A stretch of DNA of 64,000 bases. Origin: E44-bin88 sp050123275 (GTDB taxonomy: Bacteria > Chloroflexota > Dehalococcoidia > Dehalococcoidales > BS750m-G39). The notes beneath the pieces are model-generated. The model had not been told where the DNA came from. It did not search any database and saw nothing but the letters and a program-made list of their open reading frames with translations. Every line of letters begins with the position of its first letter. Position 1 is the first letter of the stretch. The stretch covers positions 1-64,000 of the forward strand of contig JASFHK010000004.1 of the NCBI GenBank assembly GCA_050123275.1. The letters run 5' to 3'. A program made the position numbers and the translations under genes. Positions 15,156-24,682 of the stretch are shown here, one piece after another.

Positions 15156-16457
15156 ATGGCTGAGATTCATCCCTTCCGCGGCGTGCACTACAACCAGCGA
15201 ACGGTCAAGGACCTGGCCGCGCTTATTTGTCCCCCCTACGACGTCATCTCGCCGCAACTACAGCAGGAGCTTTACCAGCGCGATGAGCATAACTTCGTCA
15301 GATTAGAGCATAACCGCGAGCTGCCCCAGGATACCACCACCGATAACAAATACACCCGCTCAGCGGCGATATTAGAGCGGTGGCTTCAACAAGGGGTGCT
15401 CGTCGCCGACAAGGCGCCCGCCCTCTACCTGCACGACCACCATTTCCACCGCGGCGGCCGGGAGTACCGGCGGCGCGGTATTCTCGCCGGCGTCAGGTTG
15501 CAGGAGTGGGCCGATAACGTCGTCCGCCCCCACGAGGGCACTCTCTCCGAGCACACCGACGACAGGTTGAGCCTGCTCTGGGTCTGCCAGGCCAACACCA
15601 GCCCGGTGCTGGCCCTTTTCGAGGATAGCGGGCCGATAGCATCGCTGCTCTCGCAAAAAGAGAAAACCCCGCCGACGCTCAGCTCCAGCGAGGTGGACGG
15701 GGAGAGGCACGACCTCTGGATTATCGACGAGCCGGCGGCTCTTAAATCAATCTGTGACAGCCTCTCCGCCCAGCCTCTCTATATCGCCGACGGGCACCAC
15801 CGCTACGAGAGCGCCCTCAGCTACCGCCGGGAGCGTAACGCCTGCTCCTCGTCGGTTACGGGCGAGGAAGCCTTTAACTTCGTCATGATGGAGCTGGTGG
15901 CTTTCGACGACCCGGGGCTGGTTATTCTGCCCGCCCACCGCCTGGTGCGGGGCATGTCTAAAGCTGCCTTGAGCGAGCTCGCCGAAAGGCTTAATTCCTT
16001 TTTCGATGTCGAGGCACAGCCCATCGGTAAAACCGATGTCTGGGGTCAAATCGACGGGCTGCTTTCAGGGGGAGACAGCGGCGAGGTCAAGCTGGTGCTG
16101 CTGGGCCTGGTCGAAGGCAAACTGCTGCAACTAAAGTTGCGCGACTTCAGCGCCGCTGACCAGATGATGCCCCACTTCCACTCCGAGCTTTACAAAAGGC
16201 TGGACGTGGATATCGTGGATAACGTCATTCCTCACAAGCCGGGGGAGAGCGCCGAGTCGGTTATCAACTACAGCTACGACGGCCAGGATGCCGTCAGCCG
16301 CGTGCTGCAACAGGAATACCAGCTCGCCTTCCTGCTAAGCCCGGTTCGGGCGGAGGCGGTGAAAGCCATCGCCGACGCGGGGGACAAGATGTCGCGCAAG
16401 GCGACCTACTTCTATCCCAAGGCTCCGGCGGGGCTGGTCCTGCACCGGCTGGACTAG
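15156..16457 (+). CDS. DUF1015 family protein
   Basis: A 433-residue protein of the DUF1015 family. The start at 15156 (MAEIHPFRGVHYN) is chosen because the family opens with the HPFR motif and a GGAAAGAG lies upstream; the longer frame adds 24 unrelated residues. Other family marks are CPPYDVIS, VRLEH, YLHDHHF, RRGILAGVRLQEW and the strong IADGHHRYESAL. The function is uncertain; the His/Asp-rich motif suggests phosphate or metal chemistry. It is convergent with serA, overlapping its stop by 4 bp, and the family is often found near serine biosynthesis genes. Confidence 0.88.
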   Translation: MAEIHPFRGVHYNQRTVKDLAALICPPYDVISPQLQQELYQRDEHNFVRLEHNRELPQDTTTDNKYTRSAAILERWLQQGVLVADKAPALYLHDHHFHRGGREYRRRGILAGVRLQEWADNVVRPHEGTLSEHTDDRLSLLWVCQANTSPVLALFEDSGPIASLLSQKEKTPPTLSSSEVDGERHDLWIIDEPAALKSICDSLSAQPLYIADGHHRYESALSYRRERNACSSSVTGEEAFNFVMMELVAFDDPGLVILPAHRLVRGMSKAALSELAERLNSFFDVEAQPIGKTDVWGQIDGLLSGGDSGEVKLVLLGLVEGKLLQLKLRDFSAADQMMPHFHSELYKRLDVDIVDNVIPHKPGESAESVINYSYDGQDAVSRVLQQEYQLAFLLSPVRAEAVKAIADAGDKMSRKATYFYPKAPAGLVLHRLD

Positions 16458-18028
16458 AGCTTGGCCTGTTTCACCGAGTAAACGTCGGCCAGCGACAGTA
16501 TCTTCTGCTGCTTCTCTTCGGGCAGAGGCTCGTCCAGGGCCAGTATCATCAGGGCTTTACCCCTCGGCTCCAAACGGGAAAGGTGCATGGCGCTGACGTT
16601 GATGTCGGCTTCGCCGGTGATGTTGCCCGCGGCGCCGATAAGACCGGGGCGGTCCTTGTGGTCGCAGAAGAGGAAATAGCCGCCGGTGGGTACGATATCC
16701 ATCCAGAAGTTGTTGACGCGTACGATATGGGGTTCGCCGTTTATCACCGTTCCCGCGCCGACGGTTTTACCGGCGCTGGTGGTGACCTCGACGGTGATGA
16801 GGCTGGCGTAGTTTTCGCAGTCGGATTCCTTCTGCTCGACGACGGTCAGGCCGCGCCTTGAAGCCAGCAGGTTGGCGTTGACCAGGTTGACCCTCTCCTC
16901 GCTTACCCCTTCCAGCAGCCCGCCCAGTACCGCCGCCTTGAGGGAGTTGGTGTCGTATTCGGAGATTTCACCCTCGTAGCTGATTTGCACCGAGTTGGTC
17001 TGCCCTTCGGCGAGCTGGCTGACCAGCCGCCCCAGCGTGTTGGCGACTTTCATAAAGGGCGCCAGCGCTTCCAGCGTTTCCGAAGGAATGAAGGGAGCGT
17101 TGACGGGGTAGCGGGGCGGTTTGCCCTGCAAAATATCGACCACCTGCTCGGCGACGTCGCTGGCGGCCATGGCCTGGGCCTCGGCGGTGGAGGCGCCCAG
17201 GTGGGGGGTGACGATGATGCGGTCTTCTTCGAAAAGGACGCTGTCGGTGCAGGGCTCCTCGGGGAAAACGTCGATGGCGGCCCCGGCCAGTTTGCCCTCT
17301 TTGACGGCTTTAGCCAGCGCCGCTTCGTCGATAAGCCCGCCGCGGGCGGTGTTGATAATGCGGGCGGTGGGCTTGACCATGGCCAGTTGCCTGGTGCCGA
17401 TCATGCCCCTGGTGGAATCGTTGAGGGGCATGTGCAAGGTGATAAAATCGGCTTCCTTGAGTATCTCCTCCACGGAGACCAGTTTCACCTGGAGACGTTT
17501 GGCGTGTTCTACGGAGACGAAGGGGTCGTTGCCGATGAGCTTCATCTGCAGCCCGCGGGCGCGCTTGGCCACCTCGGAGCCGACGTTGCCCAGCCCCAGT
17601 ATGCCCAGCGTCTTGTCCCTGACCTCGGTGCCCATGAAGTCGTTGCGCTTCCAGGCGCCGCCGCGGAGCACGCTGTGGGCCTGGGGGATGTTGCGCGCCA
17701 GGGACAACATGAGGGCAATGGAATGTTCGGCGGCGGAGATGGTATTGCCGGTGGGGGCGTTGACCACGATGATGCCGTTCTGGGTGGCCGCCTCGATATC
17801 CACGTTATCGACACCGACGCCAGCGCGGGCGATGACCTGCAGCTTCTTACCCGCCTTGATGACGTCGGCGGTGACCTGGGTCTGGCTACGCACGACCAGG
17901 GCGTCGTAGTCGCCGATGATGGCGATCAGTTCCTCCGGCTTGAGGCCGGTCTTGACGTCCACTTCGGCGTGGGGGCGCATGATGTTAATGCCTTCTTCGG
18001 CGAGCTTATCGGCAACTAAGACTTTCAT
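16454..18028 (-). CDS. serA: D-3-phosphoglycerate dehydrogenase
   Basis: A 524-residue long-form SerA, the first step of serine synthesis (3-phosphoglycerate to 3-phosphohydroxypyruvate). The NAD-binding motif GLGNVG is at 145-150. The catalytic residues are Arg229 (NTARGG), Glu258 (FPEEP) and His276 (PHLGAS). After residue 320 come the intervening regulatory domain and a C-terminal ACT domain (about 450-524), which in relatives binds serine for feedback inhibition. It sits 11 bp after the class V aminotransferase that probably performs the next step. GGAGAAG precedes the ATG. Confidence 0.97.
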   Translation of the reverse strand: MKVLVADKLAEEGINIMRPHAEVDVKTGLKPEELIAIIGDYDALVVRSQTQVTADVIKAGKKLQVIARAGVGVDNVDIEAATQNGIIVVNAPTGNTISAAEHSIALMLSLARNIPQAHSVLRGGAWKRNDFMGTEVRDKTLGILGLGNVGSEVAKRARGLQMKLIGNDPFVSVEHAKRLQVKLVSVEEILKEADFITLHMPLNDSTRGMIGTRQLAMVKPTARIINTARGGLIDEAALAKAVKEGKLAGAAIDVFPEEPCTDSVLFEEDRIIVTPHLGASTAEAQAMAASDVAEQVVDILQGKPPRYPVNAPFIPSETLEALAPFMKVANTLGRLVSQLAEGQTNSVQISYEGEISEYDTNSLKAAVLGGLLEGVSEERVNLVNANLLASRRGLTVVEQKESDCENYASLITVEVTTSAGKTVGAGTVINGEPHIVRVNNFWMDIVPTGGYFLFCDHKDRPGLIGAAGNITGEADINVSAMHLSRLEPRGKALMILALDEPLPEEKQQKILSLADVYSVKQAKL

Positions 18029-18039
18029 TTTTTCTTCTC

Positions 18040-19128
18040 CTAGCCGGTAAATCCGGCCTTGGGTAGCATCTTCTTCAGGGATACCAGCAGGTTGTCGATG
18101 TCCTTGTCGTTTACCCAGCCCAGGTGGCCGATGCGGAATATCTTGCCGTCCAGCGTGCGCTGGCCGCCGGCCAGCACCACGTGTTCCTCTTCCCGCATCA
18201 GCTTGACCAGCTTCTTGGTGTCCAGCCCCTTGGAGCCGGCCACCGAGGTGACGGTGTTGGAGGCATGGGCGGGGTCGGCGAAGAGGGAAAGGCCCATCGC
18301 CTTGACGCCGTCGCGGACCTTCTGTGAGAGGCGGGCGTGGCGGGCGAAAATGTTGGGCAGGCCTTCCTTGAGCATCATCTTGAGCGATATCTCCAGGCCG
18401 TAGACAACGCTGACGGCGGGCGTCCAGGGCGTCTGGCCCTTGGACAGGTAGTCCTTAGCCTTGCCGAAGTCCCAGTAGAAGCTGGGTATCTTGGACTCGG
18501 CGTGTGCCTTCCAGCCCTTCTCGCTGACGCTGACCATGGCCAGACCGGGGGGCACCATCCAGCCCTTCTGCGAGCCGGTGATGGCGATGTCAATGTTCCA
18601 GTCGTCAACGGGCAGCTCGACTGAGCCTAGGCTACTGATGGCGTCCACCACCAGCAACTTGTCGAACTCCTTGACCACGGCGCTGATGGCCTTGAGGTCG
18701 TTGGTGACGCCGGTGGAGGTTTCGTTGTGGGTGACCAGCACCGTCTTTATCTTGGGCTCGGTCTGTAACGCCTTACGTATGGCGTCGGGGTCGGCAGCCT
18801 GGCCCCACTCGAAGTTGAGGTTGATGACGTCGGCGCCGAAATGCTTGGCGATGGCGGCGAAGCGGTCGCCGAAGACACCGATGGAGACGGAAAGGACCTT
18901 GTCGCCGGGGGACATGGTGTTGACCACGCCGGCTTCAAGGCCGCCGGTACCGGAGCCGGTGAGTAAAAAGACGTCGTTCTGGGTCATGAAGAGTTTTTTC
19001 AGGTCGGTGAGAACGGTGTCCTGAATCGCTTTGAACTCGGGGCCGCGATGATTTATCATCTGTCGGCTCATCGTTTTGAGCACTTCATCGGGCAACGGGG
19101 TAGGGCCGGGGATACGTAAGTTGTCCAT
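18040..19128 (-). CDS. Class V aminotransferase (alanine/serine-glyoxylate or phosphoserine type)
   Basis: A 362-residue PLP enzyme of the alanine-glyoxylate/serine-pyruvate aminotransferase group. It opens with IPGPTPLP and keeps Asp162 (VVDAISSLG) and the Schiff-base Lys188 in GSQKGW. The C-terminal RIGHLGWV is typical. Because it lies directly before serA in one operon and no serC is seen, it probably supplies the transamination step in serine synthesis; this is inference from context. AAAGGAG precedes the ATG. Length is normal. Confidence 0.92.
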   Translation of the reverse strand: MDNLRIPGPTPLPDEVLKTMSRQMINHRGPEFKAIQDTVLTDLKKLFMTQNDVFLLTGSGTGGLEAGVVNTMSPGDKVLSVSIGVFGDRFAAIAKHFGADVINLNFEWGQAADPDAIRKALQTEPKIKTVLVTHNETSTGVTNDLKAISAVVKEFDKLLVVDAISSLGSVELPVDDWNIDIAITGSQKGWMVPPGLAMVSVSEKGWKAHAESKIPSFYWDFGKAKDYLSKGQTPWTPAVSVVYGLEISLKMMLKEGLPNIFARHARLSQKVRDGVKAMGLSLFADPAHASNTVTSVAGSKGLDTKKLVKLMREEEHVVLAGGQRTLDGKIFRIGHLGWVNDKDIDNLLVSLKKMLPKAGFTG

Positions 19129-19148
19129 AGGAATCTCCTTTGCTCTAG

Positions 19149-20360
19149 TTAGTCCTTATTTACTATGCGGGCGAAACGGCGCTTGCCCACCTTGAGGATA
19201 CAGCCGCTTTCGATGGCGGCTGTGTTGGTCGTTATCTTGTTGCCGTCGGCGGTGACGGCGCCCTGGGCGATGAGACGGCTGGCCTCGCTGCGGCTCTTGG
19301 CCATTCCCGCTGCCACCAACAGCCGGCTGACGTCAACGTCGCCGTTGTCCTGGCCCAGCTCCTTGAAGGAGAGGCGGCACTCCTCGATTTCATCGGGGAT
19401 TTCCTTGTTCTGCACCGTCTTCTCGAAGTGCGCCCCGGCCTCGCCGGCGGCCTTGTCGTCGTAGAGCTGGACGATGATTTCCCGTGCCAATCTTTTCTTG
19501 AGCAGCATCGGGTTGAGGCTCTGCTTTTCCAGTCCCGCCTTGAACTCCTCAAGCTCCTTGTCGGGGACGTCGGTGAGCAGCTCGAAGTAGTTTAAGACCA
19601 GTTCGTCGGGCACGGACATCACCTTGCCGTAAATCTGCTCGGGGGCCTCGGCGACGCCGATATAGTTGCCCAGGCTCTTGCTCATCTTGTGGCTGCCGTC
19701 GGTGCCCACCAGCAGGGGAACCATGAAGCATTGTTGGGGGCGCTGTCCCATCATCGATTGCAGCTCGCGGCCCACCAGGAAGTTGAACTTCTGGTCGGTG
19801 CCGCCGAACTCGACGTCGGCTTCGATAGCCACCGAGTCGTACGCCTGCAGCAGCGGATAGAGGAACTCGGTGATGGCGATGGGCTTCTCCGCTTTGTAGC
19901 GGGCGCTGAAGTCGTCCCGCGCCAAGAACTGGGCTACGGTGAACTTGCTGGTGAGCTTGATGATGTCGCTCAGGTCGAACTTGCCGAACCACTCGCTCTG
20001 CCAGCGTATCTCGGTTTTATCTTTGTCGACAATTTTGAAGAACTGCTGCATGTAGGTCTCGGCGTTGGCCTTCACCTGCTCCATGGTGAGCATGGGTCGG
20101 GTGACCGACATGCCGCTGGGGTCGCCGATTTGCGCCGTCCAGTCGGCGACGATGAGCACAATCCGGTGCCCCAGCTCCTGGAACTGGCGCAGCTTGCGCA
20201 GCGCCACCATGTGCCCCAGGTGGATATCGGGGAAAGATGGGTCGAAGCCTTCTTTGAGGCGCAGCTTATTACCGGCTTTGAGCAGTTGCGCCATCTCGTC
20301 CTCGACGATGATTTCGGCGACTCCCCGTTTCAGCAGATAATTAAGGTCTGGTTCGGGCAT
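19149..20360 (-). CDS. tyrS: Tyrosyl-tRNA synthetase
   Basis: A 403-residue class I aminoacyl-tRNA synthetase. The HIGH motif is HLGH (47-50) and KMSKS is exact at 225-229. FGGTDQKFN marks the tyrosine pocket region. The C terminus carries an S4 RNA-binding domain (about 340-400). The length and the KEGFDPSFPDIHLGH context fit the TyrZ-like subgroup. The gene follows ribF by 2 bp and precedes the aminotransferase by 20 bp, so ribF-tyrS-aminotransferase-serA may be one long transcript. Confidence 0.96.
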   Translation of the reverse strand: MPEPDLNYLLKRGVAEIIVEDEMAQLLKAGNKLRLKEGFDPSFPDIHLGHMVALRKLRQFQELGHRIVLIVADWTAQIGDPSGMSVTRPMLTMEQVKANAETYMQQFFKIVDKDKTEIRWQSEWFGKFDLSDIIKLTSKFTVAQFLARDDFSARYKAEKPIAITEFLYPLLQAYDSVAIEADVEFGGTDQKFNFLVGRELQSMMGQRPQQCFMVPLLVGTDGSHKMSKSLGNYIGVAEAPEQIYGKVMSVPDELVLNYFELLTDVPDKELEEFKAGLEKQSLNPMLLKKRLAREIIVQLYDDKAAGEAGAHFEKTVQNKEIPDEIEECRLSFKELGQDNGDVDVSRLLVAAGMAKSRSEASRLIAQGAVTADGNKITTNTAAIESGCILKVGKRRFARIVNKD

Positions 20361-20362
20361 AT

Positions 20363-21298
20363 CTATTTTACCCCTCTGGTATTGAGTATGGCTTTGCCTT
20401 TTTTCACGTCCTCGGTAATCTGGGCTTTGAGCGCCTCGGCGCTGGCGAACTTGATTTCATCGCGCAGCCGGCTGAGGACGTCGACGGCCAGCTCCTGCCC
20501 GTAGAGGTCTTTATCGTAATCGAGGATATAGACCTCGACCAGGCGCTTGTCGCCGCCGAAGGTCGGGTTGCTGCCGATGTTGGTCATCGCCGGGTAGCTC
20601 TTATCGCCGACAAAGGCCTGGCTGGCGTAGACGCCGTCGGCGGGTAGCGCCTGCTCGACATCGGTATCGATATTGGCCGTGGGAAAGCCGAGCAGCTCGA
20701 TGCCGCGCCGTTCGCCGCGGGCCACCCGTCCGTGAAGGCGGAAGGGGTGCCCGAAAAGCTTTTGCGCCCGTTCCATGTCGCCTTCGGCCAGCGCTTTTCG
20801 TATGGCGGTGCTGCTCACCTTTTCGCCGTCGATGAGGCGCGGCGGTACCACCGTGAAGCTGAAGCCCATCTCTGCGCCCAGCTTGCGTAATGTTTCAATG
20901 TTGCCCCGGCGTCCTTTGCCCAGGGCGAAGTCGGGGCCGACGACCAGGCCTTGCATCTTCAAGAGCTCTTGCAGCCGCCCCAGAAACTCTTTCGGGCTTA
21001 GTTTAGCCAGCTCCGGGGTGAAGGAGAGGGGGATGACCTCGTCGACACCCTCGTTCTTGAGCAGCCGTGTCCGCTGCTCGATGTCGGTGAGAAAGGGAAG
21101 CTTGGTCCTGGGGGCCAGCAAGCCGCGAGGGTGGTCGCTGAAGGTGACCACGCCGCTAAGCAGCCCCCGCTCCTGCGCCAGACCGGTCAGTTTGGACAGC
21201 AGGTGCCGGTGTCCCAGGTGCACGCCGTCGAAGACGCCTATCGTCAAAAGCATGCCCTTTTTGGGGGAAAATTTCGCCAGCTCCGCCTCTAGTTGCAT
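20363..21298 (-). CDS. ribF: Bifunctional riboflavin kinase/FAD synthetase
   Basis: A 311-residue RibF, making FMN and then FAD. The N-terminal nucleotidyltransferase domain has GVFDGVHLGH, TFSDHP and GKGRRGN. The SSTAIRKAL segment (about 162-171) closes it. The C-terminal kinase domain carries GFPTANID (about 205-212) and ends with the usual Glu-rich helix (VEVYILDYDKDLYG). Length is normal. It is divergent from the tRNA-Thr gene and heads the operon with tyrS. Confidence 0.96.
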   Translation of the reverse strand: MQLEAELAKFSPKKGMLLTIGVFDGVHLGHRHLLSKLTGLAQERGLLSGVVTFSDHPRGLLAPRTKLPFLTDIEQRTRLLKNEGVDEVIPLSFTPELAKLSPKEFLGRLQELLKMQGLVVGPDFALGKGRRGNIETLRKLGAEMGFSFTVVPPRLIDGEKVSSTAIRKALAEGDMERAQKLFGHPFRLHGRVARGERRGIELLGFPTANIDTDVEQALPADGVYASQAFVGDKSYPAMTNIGSNPTFGGDKRLVEVYILDYDKDLYGQELAVDVLSRLRDEIKFASAEALKAQITEDVKKGKAILNTRGVK

Positions 21299-21380
21299 AA
21301 TGTTTAAATACTAGCATAACCCTATTTAGGCGTCAAACAAATCAGGCTGTTTTTGGCTTAAGCCGCCGCCTGTTTTATGC

Positions 21381-21386
21381 TATACT
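21381..21386 (+). promoter_or_regulatory. -10 box of tRNA-Thr
   Basis: TATACT lies 9 nt before the 5' end of the mature tRNA. The -35 is not clear; the upstream GGCTTAAGCC palindrome (21354-21363) occupies its place. Confidence 0.4.
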
Positions 21387-21395
21387 TAACGGGAC

Positions 21396-21470
21396 GCCAG
21401 CGTAGCTCAGGGGTAGAGCAGCGGTTTCGTAAACCGCCGGTCGTCAGTTCAAATCTGACCGCTGGCTCCA
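21396..21470 (+). tRNA. tRNA-Thr (anticodon CGT)
   Basis: A 75-nt cloverleaf. The acceptor arms GCCAGCG and CGCTGGC pair perfectly. The D arm reads GCTCAGGGGTAGAGC. The anticodon arm is GCGGT-TTCGTAA-ACCGC with CGT at 21428-21430. The T arm contains GTTCAAAT. The 3' CCA is encoded in the DNA. The HAD phosphatase gene starts 11 bp later. Confidence 0.96.
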
Positions 21471-21481
21471 GATATTGAGTG

Positions 21482-22180
21482 ATGATTAAAGCCGTTTTTT
21501 TCGACTTCTACAACACACTGGTCAACTACGACCCGCCGCGCGAGGTAGCCCACGCCAACTTTTTGGGCACGTTGGGCATTAGCATCACCCCCGAACAGCT
21601 GCTCCGCCCCATCATGCTCGGTGACGACTTTCTCTCCAAGGAGCATTCCCGGCACTCGCTGGGCAAGCGCTCCCGGGAGGAGGTGGCGGCGGTTTACGGG
21701 CGCTATCACGGCATGGTGCTCGAAGCGGCGGGCATCGAGCCCAGGCCGGAGCTTATCGCCAAAATACTGCAGTACTGGATGAACGTAGATACTAGGCTGG
21801 CGCTCTTCGAGGACGTGGCGCCGGCACTGGACGAGCTCAAAGGGCGCGGCTTGACGCTGGGGCTGATTTCCAACGTCGACCGCGACATCGGCGCTATCTA
21901 TGAGGCGCTGGGCCTGCCCGGCTGGCTGGGAATCAAGGTCACCTCTCAGGACGCGGGCTTCAACAAGCCCCACCCCGAAATCTTCCGCGCCGCCCTCAAA
22001 CAGGCGGACGTCGAGCCGTCCCAAGCCGTCTATGTGGGCGACCAGTACGAGATAGACGTCGTCGGCTCTAACGCGGTGGGGATGAGGGGCATACTAATCG
22101 ACCGCCACGACTTTTTCGGGGACAGCGGCGCCGACATCCGCATCCGCAGCTTCGGCGAAATCAAAGAGCACCTGGACTAG
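21482..22180 (+). CDS. HAD-superfamily hydrolase (subclass IA)
   Basis: A 232-residue phosphatase-like protein. Motif I is FFDFYNTL near the N terminus with the nucleophile Asp, motif II is in LGLISNVD, motif III has the Lys in GFNKPHPEIF, and motif IV is VYVGDQYEIDV. A helical cap lies between motifs I and II. The family dephosphorylates small metabolites; the substrate is unknown. A GTG three bases upstream could also be the start. Its stop overlaps the ychF stop in convergent orientation. Confidence 0.88.
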   Translation: MIKAVFFDFYNTLVNYDPPREVAHANFLGTLGISITPEQLLRPIMLGDDFLSKEHSRHSLGKRSREEVAAVYGRYHGMVLEAAGIEPRPELIAKILQYWMNVDTRLALFEDVAPALDELKGRGLTLGLISNVDRDIGAIYEALGLPGWLGIKVTSQDAGFNKPHPEIFRAALKQADVEPSQAVYVGDQYEIDVVGSNAVGMRGILIDRHDFFGDSGADIRIRSFGEIKEHLD

Positions 22181-23268
22181 ATGTTAAAGCGGAAGGTGAT
22201 AACGTCGCCGTCCTGAACGACGTAGTGCTTGCTCTCCAGCCTCAGTAGCCCTCTTTTATGTGCTTCGGCCATGCCGCCGCATTTGAGCAAATCATTGTAG
22301 CCGATGACCTCGGCGCGGATGAATCCCCTTTCCATGTCGGAGTGAATCTTGCCCGCCGCCTTGAGCGCGGGGGTGCCGCCGGGAATCGACCACGCCCTCA
22401 TCTCGTCGGAGACGGTGGTGAAAAAGGTGACCAGCCCCAGCAGTTCGTAGGAGAACTGGACGACGTGCTCCAGCCCGGCTTTGGGCAGCCCGTACTCGGC
22501 GCGGAAGTCCTCGGCGGCTTTGTCGTCGAGCTGGACTAGCTCCATCTCCAGCTCGCCGCAGAGGGTAATCGCTTTGGAGCCCGCCCGCCCGTAGCGGGCG
22601 TTAAGCTCGTTCTGCATCTTTTGCGCCCCGGCGATCTGCTCCTCGCCGATATTGACCACGATGAGGCGGGGCTTGGCGGTGAGGAACTGGTAGTGGGTGA
22701 TAAGGCGGGCTTCGTCGGGGCTTATCGCCATCTCTCGTATCGGCACCTCTTTTTCCAGTCCCGTCTTCAGTCTGCCCAAAAGCGTTTGCTCCGGTACCAG
22801 TGCCTGGCGCTCGGCGGGCTTGGCCGCCTTCAAGGACTCTGCAATCTTTTCCAGGCGGCGGGTGATGATGCCCAAATCGTGCAGGGTAAGCTCTAAATTG
22901 GTGGTGGCGATGTCGCGGTCAACGTCCAGGCTGCCTTCTATATGGGGGACGGTTTCGTCGGCGAAGGCGCGGACGACGTCGATGAGGGCGTCGGCTTCGC
23001 TGAGCTGGTGCAGCACCTGTCCCCCCACCCCTTTGCCGCCGCCCAGGTCTTTAACCGAGGCGCCGATATCGATATAGCTGACCTCGGCGGGGACGACCTT
23101 TTGGGGGTGGAGCATATCGGCCAGCACCTGCAGGCGGGGCTCGGGTACCTTGGCGATGCCGATGTGGGGGGTGAGGCTTCTGGTGTCGGTCTTGCCGCCG
23201 GTGAGGGCGTTAAAGATAGTGGTCTTGCCACTTTGCGACAGTCCGACGATGCCGATGTCGATAGTCAT
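22177..23268 (-). CDS. ychF: Redox-regulated ATPase YchF
   Basis: A 363-residue Obg-family P-loop NTPase. The P loop is GLSQSGKTT (9-17). The G4 motif is altered to VVNIGEEQ, as usual for YchF, which prefers ATP. A coiled-coil segment sits at about 140-190. The C-terminal TGS domain ends with YVVQDGDVITFRFN. It is ribosome-associated in relatives and linked to stress responses. It follows the 75-residue protein gene by 40 bp on the same strand. Confidence 0.95.
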   Translation of the reverse strand: MTIDIGIVGLSQSGKTTIFNALTGGKTDTRSLTPHIGIAKVPEPRLQVLADMLHPQKVVPAEVSYIDIGASVKDLGGGKGVGGQVLHQLSEADALIDVVRAFADETVPHIEGSLDVDRDIATTNLELTLHDLGIITRRLEKIAESLKAAKPAERQALVPEQTLLGRLKTGLEKEVPIREMAISPDEARLITHYQFLTAKPRLIVVNIGEEQIAGAQKMQNELNARYGRAGSKAITLCGELEMELVQLDDKAAEDFRAEYGLPKAGLEHVVQFSYELLGLVTFFTTVSDEMRAWSIPGGTPALKAAGKIHSDMERGFIRAEVIGYNDLLKCGGMAEAHKRGLLRLESKHYVVQDGDVITFRFNI

Positions 23269-23308
23269 CGGTTTAAGCCGCCCCCTTCTAAAGTTGTAGA
23301 ATCAGGGC

Positions 23309-23536
23309 TTACGAGGCAGAGGTTGCCTTTATTATCTTCAGGGCTTGCTTGAGGGAGAGCTCTCTTTCCTTGACGGTGAGTTGTTCGTTGGCGGCCAGGT
23401 CGAGGAGGGCGCGCAGGGCTTCCTTGGAGGTGGCGTTACCCATTTGCTCGATGGCTTTGGTGCGGAGTTCGGCGTTGAATCCAACATCGGTGGCGATACC
23501 GGACAGCTTTTTCAATTCATCGGGGCGGTCGTTCAT
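23309..23536 (-). CDS. Small helical protein upstream of ychF
   Basis: A 75-residue protein made of regular helices with a repeated KEAL/NEQL spacing (EALRALLDLAANEQLTVKERELSLKQALKII), resembling HEAT/armadillo-type packing. There is no Cys, signal peptide or membrane span. A clear GAGGAG ribosome binding site lies before the ATG, which supports it as a real gene. Probably transcribed with ychF. No known function. Confidence 0.7.
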   Translation of the reverse strand: MNDRPDELKKLSGIATDVGFNAELRTKAIEQMGNATSKEALRALLDLAANEQLTVKERELSLKQALKIIKATSAS

Positions 23537-23682
23537 TGTATTCTCCTCTCGACGCCGGAAACATCCGGGCGGGGTTATTGAATTTTCCCTATTTTACCCC
23601 ATGGCGGGGGCATTATTCAATAGAGATTATTGGGGCGGCCTGTGTTAAAATAGTATGACCGCTTGAGATTTGGGGAGGCGCC

Positions 23683-24675
23683 TTGCTCTACATACTTCAC
23701 GGCGAAGACGATTTTTCCATAACGCAACAGCTGGCCGATATCAAGCGCGATTTGGGCGACGCGGAAATGCTGGTCACCAACACCTCCGTTTTCGAGGGGG
23801 CGAAGCTGAACCCCGACGAGCTGAAGAGCGTCGTCGAAACGGTGCCCTTCCTCGCCGAGAGGCGGCTGGTGGTCGTCCAGGGATTGCTGGAGCGCTTCGA
23901 GTCCCGGGGACGCGCCAAGAAGACGGGGAAAAAGGGTGGGGAGAATAACGGCAAGGCCTTCGCCGCCGCCCTGGCCAACATACCGCCGAGCACGGTGGTC
24001 GTGCTCACCGACGGCACCAAAATAAAGGGCACCAACCCGCTGCTCAAGCTGCTGGTGGGGCAGGGAGAAGTGAGGGCTTACCCGCTGCTCAGAGAACCCA
24101 AGCTGAAGCAGTGGATTGAAAAAGAGGTGACGGCGCAGGGGACCAAAATATCGGCGGCGGCGGTGGAAGCGCTGGCCAGGATGGTGGGGGGCAACCTCTG
24201 GATAATGTCCGGGGAGATAAACAAGCTCGTCCTTTTCACCGGCGGGCGGCGCATCGACGTCGACGACATCAACAAAGTGGTCAGCTCGGCGCAGGAAGCC
24301 AGCGTTTTCGCCATGGTGGACGCTATTCTGGAGTCCCGGGCGGGAGTCGCCGAAAGATTGCTGGAGCAATTGCTGGACAGGGGGGCTTCCCCGGCCTACC
24401 TGCTCACCATGCTCACGCGGCAGGTAAGGTTCATCGTCCAGGTCAGGGAGATGAGGCGGCAGCGCCGTCCCGATGTCGAGATTCAGAGCAAGCTGGGGCT
24501 GGCGCCCTTCGCCTTGCGCAAGACGCTGGAGCAGGCGCAGCGCTATCCCCTGGAAAGACTCAAGCAGCTCTATAACAAGCTGTTAGAGACCGACCTTTAC
24601 ATCAAGCGGGGGCGGTTCGATGGCGGGCTGGCGCTGGAGCTGCTTATCGCCGAGCTTTGCCCGCAGCGCGCTTAG
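23683..24675 (+). CDS. holA: DNA polymerase III subunit delta
   Basis: A 330-residue delta subunit, which opens the sliding clamp inside the clamp loader. It starts at TTG 23683 (LYILHGEDDF) with GGGGAGG 4 nt upstream. It keeps the weak AAA+ fold pattern of the family (LTDGTKIKGTNPLLK; GGNLWIMSGEINKL) without a working Walker A. The C-terminal helical collar domain begins at about 210. An internal Lys/Gly-rich insert lies at about 75-90. It partners the dnaX product in this window. Length is normal. Confidence 0.9.
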   Translation: MLYILHGEDDFSITQQLADIKRDLGDAEMLVTNTSVFEGAKLNPDELKSVVETVPFLAERRLVVVQGLLERFESRGRAKKTGKKGGENNGKAFAAALANIPPSTVVVLTDGTKIKGTNPLLKLLVGQGEVRAYPLLREPKLKQWIEKEVTAQGTKISAAAVEALARMVGGNLWIMSGEINKLVLFTGGRRIDVDDINKVVSSAQEASVFAMVDAILESRAGVAERLLEQLLDRGASPAYLLTMLTRQVRFIVQVREMRRQRRPDVEIQSKLGLAPFALRKTLEQAQRYPLERLKQLYNKLLETDLYIKRGRFDGGLALELLIAELCPQRA

Positions 24676-24682
24676 CTTTTCG

